Shown here: positions 10,029 through 20,300 of the stretch, in pieces
Position numbering within the stretch: position 1 is the first letter of the stretch
Layout of the letters: each line of letters begins with the position of its first letter
NCBI GenBank assembly: GCA_016874235.1
Contig: VGUJ01000001.1
Location: 62,001 to 126,000 of the forward strand
Reading direction: 5' to 3'
Length of the DNA: 64,000 bases
Source: Gammaproteobacteria bacterium
GTDB lineage: Bacteria > Pseudomonadota > Gammaproteobacteria > Steroidobacterales > Steroidobacteraceae
The notes under the pieces: generated by a model
The model's database searches: none
What the model was told of the DNA's origin: nothing
The model's input: only the letters and a program-made list of their open reading frames with translations
Made by a program: the position numbers and the translations under genes

Positions 10029-10997
10029 GTGCTGTCCCTCAACGTCAACCCCAGAGCATTCGCATATGTCTTGATCAGCGTGACCGACATGGATCAAGCG
10101 CTTGATCTTTGGGCGACCCGTTTCGGTATGGAAGTCGTCGTGCGGCGACGGGGGGATGATCACGGACTCTCGCGTCTGTGGGGGCTTGCGGACGATGACA
10201 TCGTCGATCAGGCATTGCTGGTCACGCCGGGCCGACAACAGGGCGGCATACATCTCGTACGCTTTCGTCAGCCGGGCCCTGCTGTGCGTGAGGGTGCCGC
10301 GCCGACGGACCTCGTACCCAAGAGTGTCGACATCGCCGTCCATGACATCCAGTCCCGATTCGCAGAGCTCGAAGCCGCAGGTTTCAAGTTTCGTTCAAAG
10401 ATTGGGCGGTTCGAGACCGACGGTATCGTCGTGCATGAAGTTCATATGAACGGTCCCGAGTCCGTGAACATCGTATTCCTCGAGATGGAGGGCAAGCCTG
10501 AGCACGTCAGCATCAGAGGCTATGGAGTCGCGCCGCAAGTGATCGCCACCACGCCCGACAACCTTGGCGAAAAAGCGTTCTTCGAGAGCGTCCTCGATCT
10601 TGATGAAACCTCGTACCATCGTTTCTCTGGGCCAGAAGTGGAACGGACCATCGGATTACCTCCGGGTGGCGCGCTCGACGTACGGATTTTCGGCGATTCA
10701 GACTACGACTACGGACGCCTCGAAATCGTCCAGTACGAAGGCGTGAAGAGCAACAATCTTTATTCGCGCGCCCAGCCACCTGCGCGTGGTTTTTTATCTG
10801 TCTCGTTTTTCGTCAAAGATATTGGCGAGGCCCTCGACCGAGCGGCATCGCTTCAGCAATCACGCGGAATAGACGCCATGCGTGCACCGACGCGCGATCA
10901 TGGTGTGGTGGAAACGATTTTCGGACGGGTCCGAATGGCCACGCTGACATCACCCGCCGGGCTGGTCGTACTGCTCGTCGAACAGCCAAGGGGCTGA
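10029..10997 (+). CDS. Two-domain VOC (vicinal oxygen chelate) family protein
   Basis: AYVLISVTDMDQALDLWATRFGMEVV... repeat-domain pattern of the glyoxalase/dioxygenase fold; GTG start proposed at 10029. Confidence 0.65.
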   Translation: MLSLNVNPRAFAYVLISVTDMDQALDLWATRFGMEVVVRRRGDDHGLSRLWGLADDDIVDQALLVTPGRQQGGIHLVRFRQPGPAVREGAAPTDLVPKSVDIAVHDIQSRFAELEAAGFKFRSKIGRFETDGIVVHEVHMNGPESVNIVFLEMEGKPEHVSIRGYGVAPQVIATTPDNLGEKAFFESVLDLDETSYHRFSGPEVERTIGLPPGGALDVRIFGDSDYDYGRLEIVQYEGVKSNNLYSRAQPPARGFLSVSFFVKDIGEALDRAASLQQSRGIDAMRAPTRDHGVVETIFGRVRMATLTSPAGLVVLLVEQPRG

Positions 10998-11001
10998 TGC
11001 C

Positions 11002-11805
11002 TTACCAGCGATTACGCAGCTCGCGCAGTTTCAAAAAAATCTCTCGAGGGTCTGGCCGATCGCCTAGGTCCGGAAAAACTTTGCGCAAGCCCTCGATCAC
11101 GACCGGGTTTTGCAGTCTGAAAAATGTATTGATACGGCGTTCGTCACCCAGCGTCGTGACAGGTGCTTGCGCGCCATCCAAACCTTGCATGCTCGCCAGC
11201 AAAGTCGAGGCATCGCGGTTGTTCGGCTCTCGATCGAGGGTGAAGGCGAGGTTACGAGCGAGATAGTCGTGTCCTGGATGGATGCGCGTGGCATCCGGCA
11301 GCGGCGCGAGGCGTTGTACGAAGGTGTGATAGAGCAGTTCCGGATCGCCGCCGTTGTGACAATTGCCCGCGCCCGCGTTGAACAGTGTGTCTCCGCACAG
11401 CAGCTCGGGCGGGGCATAGGACGACCTTCCCCGCATGAGCAGGCAGAGGTGCGAGCGCGTGTGGCCAGGCGTATCCAGGCACTCGAGTTCCACGCTGTGC
11501 CCAACCCTGACGGTGTCTCCATGCGAGAGGCCGCGATCGAGACCCGGAATGCGTCTCCCTGCACCGGCATGCGCCAACACCTTCGCCCGCGTCGCCTCCC
11601 GAAGAGGTTCGTTGCCACCGATGTGGTCGCCGTGCTCGTGGGTGTTGAGGATCTGGGTGATGGTCCACCCGCGCGCCCGAGCGGTGTCGGCGCATAACCT
11701 CCAGTCGAGGGGGTCGACGGCGAGGGCCTCGCCGGTCTCTGCGCAAGCGATGAGATAGTGGTAGTTCCGCCACGCATTGGCTGGCCAGAGGCGTTCGATG
11801 ATCAT
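11002..11805 (-). CDS. gloB: Hydroxyacylglutathione hydrolase-type MBL protein
   Basis: MIIERLWPANAWRNYHYLI...ILNTHEHGDHIGGN (THxHxDH), HTRSHLCLL, GDTLFNAGAGNC; ATG at 11805. Confidence 0.85.
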   Translation of the reverse strand: MIIERLWPANAWRNYHYLIACAETGEALAVDPLDWRLCADTARARGWTITQILNTHEHGDHIGGNEPLREATRAKVLAHAGAGRRIPGLDRGLSHGDTVRVGHSVELECLDTPGHTRSHLCLLMRGRSSYAPPELLCGDTLFNAGAGNCHNGGDPELLYHTFVQRLAPLPDATRIHPGHDYLARNLAFTLDREPNNRDASTLLASMQGLDGAQAPVTTLGDERRINTFFRLQNPVVIEGLRKVFPDLGDRPDPREIFLKLRELRNRW

Positions 11806-11885
11806 ATTTTGACAGTGAATTTTAACACGCATCTTTTCACATACTGCCGTGCTAGTCTGCTTTCGGGGGTCGGAGTGCGGCATCA

Positions 11886-14800
11886 ATGTCGAGTGTTAAC
11901 GGGTCCATGGACGCGGCCCCGACGCCCGTGGCGATTACGCCACCGTCGGCTTCCGTAAACCCCTTCGTCCACCGCGCTGCCTGGCAGGCTGCACGCGATG
12001 CGTGTGTGGCCGACCCGGGCGCGTTTCATGGCGATATCGCCAGTCGCGAAATTCATTGGTTCGAACCCAAGGTCGGCTCTCACGGCGCTTGGATCACCCG
12101 CGATCCCGAAGGGCGTTGGCACGGATTCGACGCTCGAACCGGCGATCCCGTCGACCCTTCTCTGCCTCAAAGTTATCGGCCATGGAGTCGCGGGCTCGAT
12201 GACTCCGAGGCGCCGTTCTATCGCTGGTTCAGCGATGCCCTGACGAACGCCTGCTTCAACGAAGTCGATCGACATGTCCTCGCCGGACACGGTGCTGAAG
12301 CGGCATTGTGGTTCGAGGGGGATCGGTGGGACCAGTCTCAGGACGGTGGACGCGGTGCTCCGGTCGTTTCTTATAGCGTCTCGCGTAAGCAGCTGATGCT
12401 CGAGGTGGCGCGGTGTGCGCTTGCGCTGCGCCAGCTCGGCCTCAAGACAGGTGATCGCATCGCGATCAACATGCCGAACATTCCCGAGCAGATCTATTGG
12501 ACCGAAGCCTGCAAGCGTCTGGGTATCGTCTACACGCCCGTGTTCGGCGGATTTAGCGATAAAACGCTGTCCGATCGCATTCACAACGCCGGTGCCCGCA
12601 TCGTCATCACGGCTGACGGCGGTTATCGCAACGCACAAATCGTCGCGTTCAAAGAGGCCTATACCGATCCGGCCCTCGATGGTTATGTACCTGCAGAGAC
12701 GGCCATCGCGGCGGTGACCCAAGCGCTCGAGTCCCTCGGCCTCGAAATGCTACACGCGAACGCCATCCTCGAGGGTGCGCGCAAGACCGTAGCCAATGAA
12801 ATTACCCTCGAACGTTCCGACGTGATGCGTGGCGTCGGTCGTGCTCTCGAGGGGATCGCAGGACTTTCGCCTTCTGCCGCCAGTCGAATTCGTACGGCCA
12901 TCGCCAGTGCCCTCGTGACGACGCCACCGCGAGTCGACACCGTCGTCGTCGTCAAACATGCTGGACAAGCCGACATCGTGTGGCGTCCGGAGCGAGATCG
13001 TTGGGCTCACTCACTCACCGACGCCGCAATGCAGATTTTGTTGGACGGAGCACGCAAGGCGGGCCATGCCGTCGCGAACGAAGCGCAACTGTTGGCGCTC
13101 GATGATCGCGCTTTCGTCGCAGCGATCTGGGCGACGGTTCCACCGGAGCCGCTCGACGCCGAATTCCCGATGTTTTTCATCTATACCTCGGGCTCGACGG
13201 GCAAACCCAAAGGCGTCGTGCACGTTCACGGTGGTTACGTCAGCGGTGTCGCCTACACCTTGCGCGTGGCGTTCGACGCTCGCGCCGGAGATGTGATGTA
13301 CGTGGTCGCCGATCCAGGCTGGATCACGGGACAGAGCTACATGATTTGCGGTGCGCTGACGACGCGCGTCACGACGGTGATTGCCGAGGGCGTGCCGGTC
13401 TTCCCGAGTGCTGGCCGCTTCGCGAGCATCATCGAGCGGTTGAAGGTCAATATCTTCAAAGCCGGCGTCACCTTCCTCAAAACAGTGATGACCGACCCGC
13501 AGAACGTCGAGGATGTCCGCGCGTACTCGCGCGCGAGCCTGCGTGTTGCGACGTTCTGCGCCGAACCCACTTCGCCGGTGGTTCAACAGTTCGGCATGGA
13601 GCTCGTCACGCCTTGGTATACCAATTCGTATTGGGCGACCGAGCACGGCGGCATCGTCTGGACGCACCTGTTCGGCAACGCGGACTTCCCGTTGCGCGCC
13701 GATGCCCACACCTATCCGCTACCGTGGATCATGGGCGACGTTTGGCTCGCTGATAGCGAGGCAGACGCGTCGGGTACGGTCGTTGCACGCGCGGCAGCGG
13801 TCGGCGAGAAAGGCGAAATCGTGATCGCAGCGCCGTTTCCGTATCTCTGCCGCACCATTTGGGGCGCGGAGGGAGACTTCAAAGTCGAGGGGCGCCGAGT
13901 CGTTCGTCAATGGCGCGGCGATTTCGAGCGATATCGAAAAACGTATTGGACTCGCTGGAAAGGAAAACTGGCTTACACGCAGGGTGACTTCGCGGTGAAG
14001 TACGCCGACGGCGGTTTCTCGTTGCATGGACGATCGGACGACGTGATTAACGTGTCAGGTCATCGACTCGGTACCGAAGAAATCGAAGGCGCCATCTTGC
14101 GCGACAAGCAGGTGAATCCGGATTCACCCGTCGGCAACGTCATCGTAGTCGGCGCGCCGCATGCACAAAAAGGGTTGACGCCACTCGCGTTCGTCCGGCC
14201 CGCCCCCGGCCGCAAGATTACCGCCGAAGATCGTCGACGACTCATTGAGACCGTTCGACAAGAAAAAGGCCAGGTTGCGATCCCGGAAGACTTCGTCGAA
14301 GTGACGCAGTTCCCAGAGACTCGCAGCGGCAAGTACATGCGACGCATGGTTCGCGCGCTGGTCGAAGGTCAGGAAGTCGGAGACACCTCGACGCTGCGTA
14401 ACCCCGAATCCATCGCCGAGCTCCGTAGTGCCATCGCCGAGTGGCAAGCGCGTCAGCGAGTGGCCGACGAGCAGCAACTCTTCGAAGACTTCCGTTATTT
14501 CCGAATTCATTATCACTCGCTCGCGACGCCCTCGATCGGCAAGCGTCGCTCAAAAAAGGCCGCGCTGCGTATCGCGGTGATCACGATCAACAACCCGCCG
14601 GTGAACGCGCTTAATGAGCGTGCACTCGATGAGCTCAATATCGTGATCGATCACGTGGCTCGACGTGATGACGTCAAGGCGGTGGTATTCACTGGACAGG
14701 GCACCTCGGCGTTCGTCGCCGGTGCCGACATTCGCCAGCTCTACGAAGACGCCCATACGCTCGATGAGGCGCTTCCGCTGCCGAACAACGCTCATCTCGC

Positions 14801-17381
14801 ATTTCGCAAGATCGAAGCGATGGATAAACCCGCGATCGCCGCCATCAACGGTGTGGCGCTCGGGGGTGGCATGGAGTTCGCGATGGCCTGTCATGTGCGC
14901 GTCGCCGAGCCACTCGCCACCTTCGGACAGCCTGAGGTTCGCCTCAATCTGTTGCCGGGATACGGCGGCACACAAAGATTGCCGAGACTGCTCGAGCAGG
15001 CGGGTCATCCGTCACCGATCGTGCGTTCTCTCGAGATCATTATGGGCGGCAGAACGCTCGAGGCTGCAGAAGTGCAGGCCGACGGATTACTGCACGCCGT
15101 GTCCGACGAGAACGAAGACGTCTTGGCGCTCGCGACACGACTCGCTCGCGAATATGTCGCTGCACCGGCCGGCCGCAATCTCGTCGCAAAGACCTTCGCG
15201 GCGCGCCGAGCGGCCAATGCCGCTTGGCAATCGGCAGGTCGCGCCGACTTCGTTGCCGCCATCGCCGATTCGGAAGTGCAGCGACTCCTCGCGCAGGCGC
15301 GTGCCGTCGGTCGCGGCCCAACGGCCGAACGGATTTTCGATGCTGTGAAGACGGGTTGGCATCAAGGCATCGGCGCAGGACTCGCTCGCGAGGCGCAGTT
15401 ATTCGCCGAAGCGATCGTCGATCCTCAAGGTGGCAAGGCGGGCATTCGAGCGTTCTTCGACAAGCAGAGCGCACCGTTACCGACGCGCCGCGCTGAAACA
15501 CCCCGACCAGAGAAGGTCGGAGACCTCGTCAAACGAGGCGAGTTGCTGCCGGTGGGCGCCGCATTCTTCCCTGGGCTGACGCCGCTGCCGACATGGCAAT
15601 ACGGTCATGCGGTCGTCAAAGACGAACGAACCGGCGCTCCAGCGCACGGCCTTCCTAAAAACGCCGAGCGGGAAATCATCGTTCCAGTGCCGACACCTGG
15701 CCCGAACGAGGCACTCGTGTATGTGTTGGCGTCCGAGGTCAACTTCAACGACATCTGGGCGATCACCGGCATCCCAGTTTCGCCTTTCGACAATCATGAT
15801 CTCGATTATCAGGTGACGGGCTCCGGCGGCGTCGCGCTGATCGCAGCGGTGGGCAGCGAGGTCAAACGAGAAGGGCGATTGAAAGTCGGCGATCTCGTCA
15901 CGGTGTACTCGGGGCAAAGTGACCTGCTCTCTCCGCTCGCAGCTCGCGATCCGATGTATGCAGGATTTTCGATTCAGGGATACGAAACTGACACCGGTAG
16001 TCATCAACAGTTTCTGCTCGTACAGGGACCGCAGCTACATGCGCTCCCCCCCGATCTCACGCTCGAGGCGGCAGGCTCCTACGTACTCAATCTCGGCACG
16101 GTCGTTAGAGCGCTCTTCACCACGCTGCAGATCGAGAGTGGGAAGACACTCTTCGTCGAAGGTGCAGCGACCGGTACCGGATTCGAAGCACTCAAGAGTG
16201 CTGCGCGTAATGGGCTCACGAGTGTGGGTCTGGTGTCGAGTTCGGAGCGCGCGACGTTCATTGCAGGTCACGGCGCAGCGGGCGCGATCAATCGACGCGA
16301 TCCGCGTTGGGCAAAAGCCTTTACGGCCGTTCCCGAAAGCGCGGCGGACATCGCGGCCTGGGAGCAGGCGGGTGAGCCCATTCTCAAAGAAATGCGTCAG
16401 CAAGCGGGTGGCCGACTTGCAGACTATGTGGTGTCGCATGCAGGACAGGAGTCCTTCCCACGGTCTTTCCAGCTCTTGGCTGAGAACGGCACGCTGACCT
16501 TCTACGGCGCGACGAGTGGCTACTGGTTCTCTTTCGTCGGTAAAAAAGGATCTGCGACCCCTGAAGACATGCTGCGTCGAGCGCGGTTGCGTGCCGGCGA
16601 GGCTGTGCTGCTTTATTACGGCGTCGGCGCACACGATCTACTCGATCCGGTCGGGCTCGAGGCGATCGAGGCGGTACGCAAAGCCGGTGGACGGTTGGTG
16701 GTGGCGACGGCCACCGACGCTCAGCGAGAATTCGTGCAGTCACTGGGTTATGGCGATGCGGTTCGCGGTGTCGTGTCCATCGAGGAAATCCGTCGTAAAG
16801 AAGGTGCGGACTTCGATTGGCCGTCGGCGCTTCCTGCGATGCCCGACTCGAAGAAAGACACGGTCCGATTCAAAGAGGCCGTGCGGCAATTTCAAGATCG
16901 CACCATGAAGCCCTTCGGCGGAGCGATCGGACGCTGGTTACGCTCACCGGACAATCCCCGCGGTTACCCAGATCTCATCATCGAGCGTGCCGGGCACGAC
17001 GCCCTCGCAGCCTCGACGTCGCTCGTCAAACCTTTTACGGGACGCGTCGTGTTTTGCGAGTCGATGGCGGGGCGCCGCTATACGTTCTATGCACCGCAGG
17101 TGTGGATGCGACAGCGACGAATCATCATGCCCACCGCCACCATTGCAGGAACCCATCTTTGCAACGCCTTCGAAGTTGCCCGCATGAACGACATGATCGC
17201 GGCGGGGCAACTCGAGGTCAGTCCACCCACCATCGTTCCGTGGGGCGACCTGCCGGCTGCACACCAGTCAATGTGGGACAACACTCACGCTGGAGCGAAT
17301 TACGTTGTTAACCATGCGCTGCCACGGATTGGGCTGCGCTCGCGCGATGAACTTTTCCAGGAATGGGGAGCGGCTCGATGA
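11886..17381 (+). CDS. pcs: Trifunctional propionyl-CoA synthase (3-hydroxypropionyl-CoA synthetase / 3-hydroxypropionyl-CoA dehydratase / acrylyl-CoA reductase fusion)
   Basis: 1831 aa. N-terminal acyl-CoA synthetase with P-loop TSGSTGKPKG (13185-13214) and catalytic-Lys motif ETRSGKYMRR (AAG at 14331). Central enoyl-CoA hydratase with NPPVNALNERALDEL and AAINGVALGGGMEFAMACH. C-terminal MDR-type reductase (EVNFNDIWAITGIPVSPFD; VEGAATGTGFEALKSAARNGL). Domain order and near-verbatim motifs match Chloroflexus propionyl-CoA synthase as recalled. Confidence 0.94.
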   Translation: MSSVNGSMDAAPTPVAITPPSASVNPFVHRAAWQAARDACVADPGAFHGDIASREIHWFEPKVGSHGAWITRDPEGRWHGFDARTGDPVDPSLPQSYRPWSRGLDDSEAPFYRWFSDALTNACFNEVDRHVLAGHGAEAALWFEGDRWDQSQDGGRGAPVVSYSVSRKQLMLEVARCALALRQLGLKTGDRIAINMPNIPEQIYWTEACKRLGIVYTPVFGGFSDKTLSDRIHNAGARIVITADGGYRNAQIVAFKEAYTDPALDGYVPAETAIAAVTQALESLGLEMLHANAILEGARKTVANEITLERSDVMRGVGRALEGIAGLSPSAASRIRTAIASALVTTPPRVDTVVVVKHAGQADIVWRPERDRWAHSLTDAAMQILLDGARKAGHAVANEAQLLALDDRAFVAAIWATVPPEPLDAEFPMFFIYTSGSTGKPKGVVHVHGGYVSGVAYTLRVAFDARAGDVMYVVADPGWITGQSYMICGALTTRVTTVIAEGVPVFPSAGRFASIIERLKVNIFKAGVTFLKTVMTDPQNVEDVRAYSRASLRVATFCAEPTSPVVQQFGMELVTPWYTNSYWATEHGGIVWTHLFGNADFPLRADAHTYPLPWIMGDVWLADSEADASGTVVARAAAVGEKGEIVIAAPFPYLCRTIWGAEGDFKVEGRRVVRQWRGDFERYRKTYWTRWKGKLAYTQGDFAVKYADGGFSLHGRSDDVINVSGHRLGTEEIEGAILRDKQVNPDSPVGNVIVVGAPHAQKGLTPLAFVRPAPGRKITAEDRRRLIETVRQEKGQVAIPEDFVEVTQFPETRSGKYMRRMVRALVEGQEVGDTSTLRNPESIAELRSAIAEWQARQRVADEQQLFEDFRYFRIHYHSLATPSIGKRRSKKAALRIAVITINNPPVNALNERALDELNIVIDHVARRDDVKAVVFTGQGTSAFVAGADIRQLYEDAHTLDEALPLPNNAHLAFRKIEAMDKPAIAAINGVALGGGMEFAMACHVRVAEPLATFGQPEVRLNLLPGYGGTQRLPRLLEQAGHPSPIVRSLEIIMGGRTLEAAEVQADGLLHAVSDENEDVLALATRLAREYVAAPAGRNLVAKTFAARRAANAAWQSAGRADFVAAIADSEVQRLLAQARAVGRGPTAERIFDAVKTGWHQGIGAGLAREAQLFAEAIVDPQGGKAGIRAFFDKQSAPLPTRRAETPRPEKVGDLVKRGELLPVGAAFFPGLTPLPTWQYGHAVVKDERTGAPAHGLPKNAEREIIVPVPTPGPNEALVYVLASEVNFNDIWAITGIPVSPFDNHDLDYQVTGSGGVALIAAVGSEVKREGRLKVGDLVTVYSGQSDLLSPLAARDPMYAGFSIQGYETDTGSHQQFLLVQGPQLHALPPDLTLEAAGSYVLNLGTVVRALFTTLQIESGKTLFVEGAATGTGFEALKSAARNGLTSVGLVSSSERATFIAGHGAAGAINRRDPRWAKAFTAVPESAADIAAWEQAGEPILKEMRQQAGGRLADYVVSHAGQESFPRSFQLLAENGTLTFYGATSGYWFSFVGKKGSATPEDMLRRARLRAGEAVLLYYGVGAHDLLDPVGLEAIEAVRKAGGRLVVATATDAQREFVQSLGYGDAVRGVVSIEEIRRKEGADFDWPSALPAMPDSKKDTVRFKEAVRQFQDRTMKPFGGAIGRWLRSPDNPRGYPDLIIERAGHDALAASTSLVKPFTGRVVFCESMAGRRYTFYAPQVWMRQRRIIMPTATIAGTHLCNAFEVARMNDMIAAGQLEVSPPTIVPWGDLPAAHQSMWDNTHAGANYVVNHALPRIGLRSRDELFQEWGAAR

Positions 17382-20300
17382 TCGTCAGGACGACCCAGGT
17401 CAAAAAGACTCAGAAATCGAAGACCAAGACCGCTGCGCCTAAACGTGCTGTAAGCAAAGCCAAGGCTAAACGCTCGCCGAAAAAGCCAGCGACCTCGACC
17501 GCACGACACGGCCGCTCGCGCCCACTGCGGCTCGCCGGAAAAGTGGCGCTCGTATCGGGAGCCGCCGGAAACATCGGCGAGGTGATCGTCCGGCGCTATC
17601 TCGAAGAAGGCGCCCGCGTCGTGATGGTGGGGCGAAACCGCACGAAGCTCGAGGCAGCGCGCGAGAAACTGCTCGCCAAAACCGGTGCGCCCGCGAGTCA
17701 TGCCTATGTTCTCGATTTTGATGCGTCGGACTCGGGACAGGCCCGATACGGCACCGAAGCAGTGATGCGTCAATTCGGTCGTATCGACATCCTCGTCAAT
17801 AACGCGGGCTCGGCAGGTCCTAAAGCACCTATCGAAAATCTACCGCTATCGCGTGAAGAACTCGATGCGATGCGTGCCGGCGGCGCGACCGACACCGAAA
17901 CCGTCGCCGATGCTGCAGGCAACCTGCTTGGTCTCAGCTGGAACATGGTCCGTGCGACCGCGCCTTATTTACAAGCCGGCGCCTCGATCATCAACATCTC
18001 CACGATTTTTTCGCGTACCAAATATTTTGGACGCGCGGCGTACGTTGTACCCAAGTCGGCCCTCAATGCTTTTTCGAAGCAGCTGGCGGTTCAGCTAGGT
18101 CAGCGTGGCATTCGCGTCAATACCGTGTACCCGGGGCCCATTGAGAGTCAGCGGATTCGTACGGTCTTCAAGGCGATGGATCAGCTGCGCAAAGCGCCAG
18201 ATGGTACGACGGCCAACGATTTCACCTCGACCATGGCACTTTCCAGAGCGACGCCTGAGACAGGGGCGACACACAGCTTTCCGAGTGTGGAGGATGTCGC
18301 CAATACCATCGTCTTTCTCGGTAGCGACGAATCCCAGGCCTTCAGCGCCCAAGGGTTCGAAGTCACCAACGGCATGCAGGTCATGCAAGAGTCCCGGTCG
18401 ACGTGGGTATCGCGACCCGAGCTTCGGACCGTCGATGGCACGGGATCAACCGTGCTCGTCGCTGCGGGTGATCAAGTCGCGGATGCTTTGATGATCGCTC
18501 GTATTCAAGCGAGCTGTGGTGCCCGAGTTCTTTTGGGGCTCGGAACGGAAGAGGCCGTTCAGGCCGCCGCCGCCGCTCTGCAAAACAGTGACGCCGACCG
18601 ACGCATCAAGCCCGTTCTCTTCGATCGCCATCGCCCCGACACGCTCGCGGTATCGCTTGCGTCGGTCGATCCGTCGCAAGGATTACACGGTGCCGTCGTG
18701 TTACCCGCTTTCGGCCACTGGCGTTTCAAAGCGCCGCTGTCGGAGGCGAGCGATTCGGATGTCGACGCTTTTTTGAAGGGCGAGCTCGCGGGCGCCATTG
18801 GTATCGCAAGAGAGCTCTCCCGTCTTTGGCACCGACTTGCGCCGGCTGGCGTCAGTCCGCGAATTATCTTCATGTCAAATGGCAGCGATGAATCCGGGGA
18901 TACCTACGCCGACATTCTTCGGGCGGGCATCGAGCAACTTGTTCGCGTCTGGCGTGACGAAAGTGAAACGCAAGTCAAATCCGGCGATCGTGCCGTGCTC
19001 GAATGGTCGAACCAGATTCTCCGCTGGTCGAATACCGAAGAAAACGGACTACTCTTCGCTGCCGCGCAGGCTGCTCGTTTGCTCTACACGAAGCGACGTG
19101 TACCGCAGGTGAATCTCTACATGCCTGCTGCGATTGTCGATGCGACGGGCTCCACGCGTCCGAACTTCGGCTGGATTGAATCGCTCATGGGCTTGCACCT
19201 CGGTAAGTGTGTGTTGATCACGGGGGGCTCGGCCGGCATTGGAGGCCAACTCGGCCGCTTGCTCGCGATCTCCGGCGCACGAGTGATGCTCACCGCCCGT
19301 CGCGAAAATCAGCTCATCGATCTGCGTGACAGCATCGTTCGAGAGCTCGAAGAAATCGGCTATAACCGAGCGCATGAGCGAGTACGGATTCTGGCGGACA
19401 TTGACGTCGCCGATGAAACAGCGCTGGTGAAATCGGTAGCCGCGACTCTGAAGGCCTTTGGCCGAATCGATTATCTGATCAACAACGCTGGAGTCGCCGG
19501 CGCGGAACAGATGGCAGTCGATTTGTTGCCTGAAGACTGGCGCAACACGCTGCACGCCAATCTGGTGTCGAACTATTCGCTCATCGAAAAAGTCGTACCG
19601 ATGATGAAGCAGCAGGGGTCGGGCTACATCCTCAATGTCAGTTCCTACTTTGGCGGCGAAAAGTATATCGCCGTGCCGTATCCGAACCGATCCGACTACG
19701 CCGTCTCAAAAGCCGGCCAGCGCGCCCTCGTCGAAAACCTTGCACGATTCGTAGGGCCTGAGATTCAAATCAACGCCATTGCGCCTGGACCTGTCGAAGG
19801 GCAGCGGCTCAAGGGCAAGGACGGCAAGGCGGGGCTCTTTGATCGACGCGCGAAGCTGATCCTTGAAAATAAGCGATTGAATCAGCTCCATGGTGCGGTG
19901 CTGAAAGCGCTCGCGGATGGCGCAACGCTCGACGCAGTCCTTGGCGCCATGTGCTCCAACGACATCGGTTTGCTGCAGTCGCCCGAGGTTCCAGCGGCGT
20001 TGCGCGACCTTAGCGTCAAATTGAAAACTGAACCTAATGGCTCAGACGAGCCCACCTACTCGTCCTTACATTTTTTGATGACGCGTTCGATAGCGACTCG
20101 GTTGATCGCGCGGTTGTGCAACGGCTGCTTGATGCCACAGCGTATCCATCATGATCTGGCTGAGCAGTGGATTCTCGACCTTCCCGTTCCGCCGGAGCCC
20201 TTCATCGATCCTGCCCGTATCGATATTGAGGCAGAGAAAATTCGGACGGGCGTGATCGGCATGCTGCATCTCAATCGCATGCCGACCGAAACGGATGTGG

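Noticed and set aside
10029-10997. VOC protein as methylmalonyl-CoA epimerase completing the 3HP route
   Set aside because: It is a two-domain protein of about 320 aa, more like dioxygenase-type VOC proteins; methylmalonyl-CoA epimerase is a short single-domain protein. Fold similarity alone is insufficient.
11809-11845. Perfect TTGACA hexamer upstream of pcs as its promoter
   Set aside because: No acceptable -10 hexamer occurs at 16-18 bp spacing (tctttt region), and the element nearly abuts the gloB start codon.
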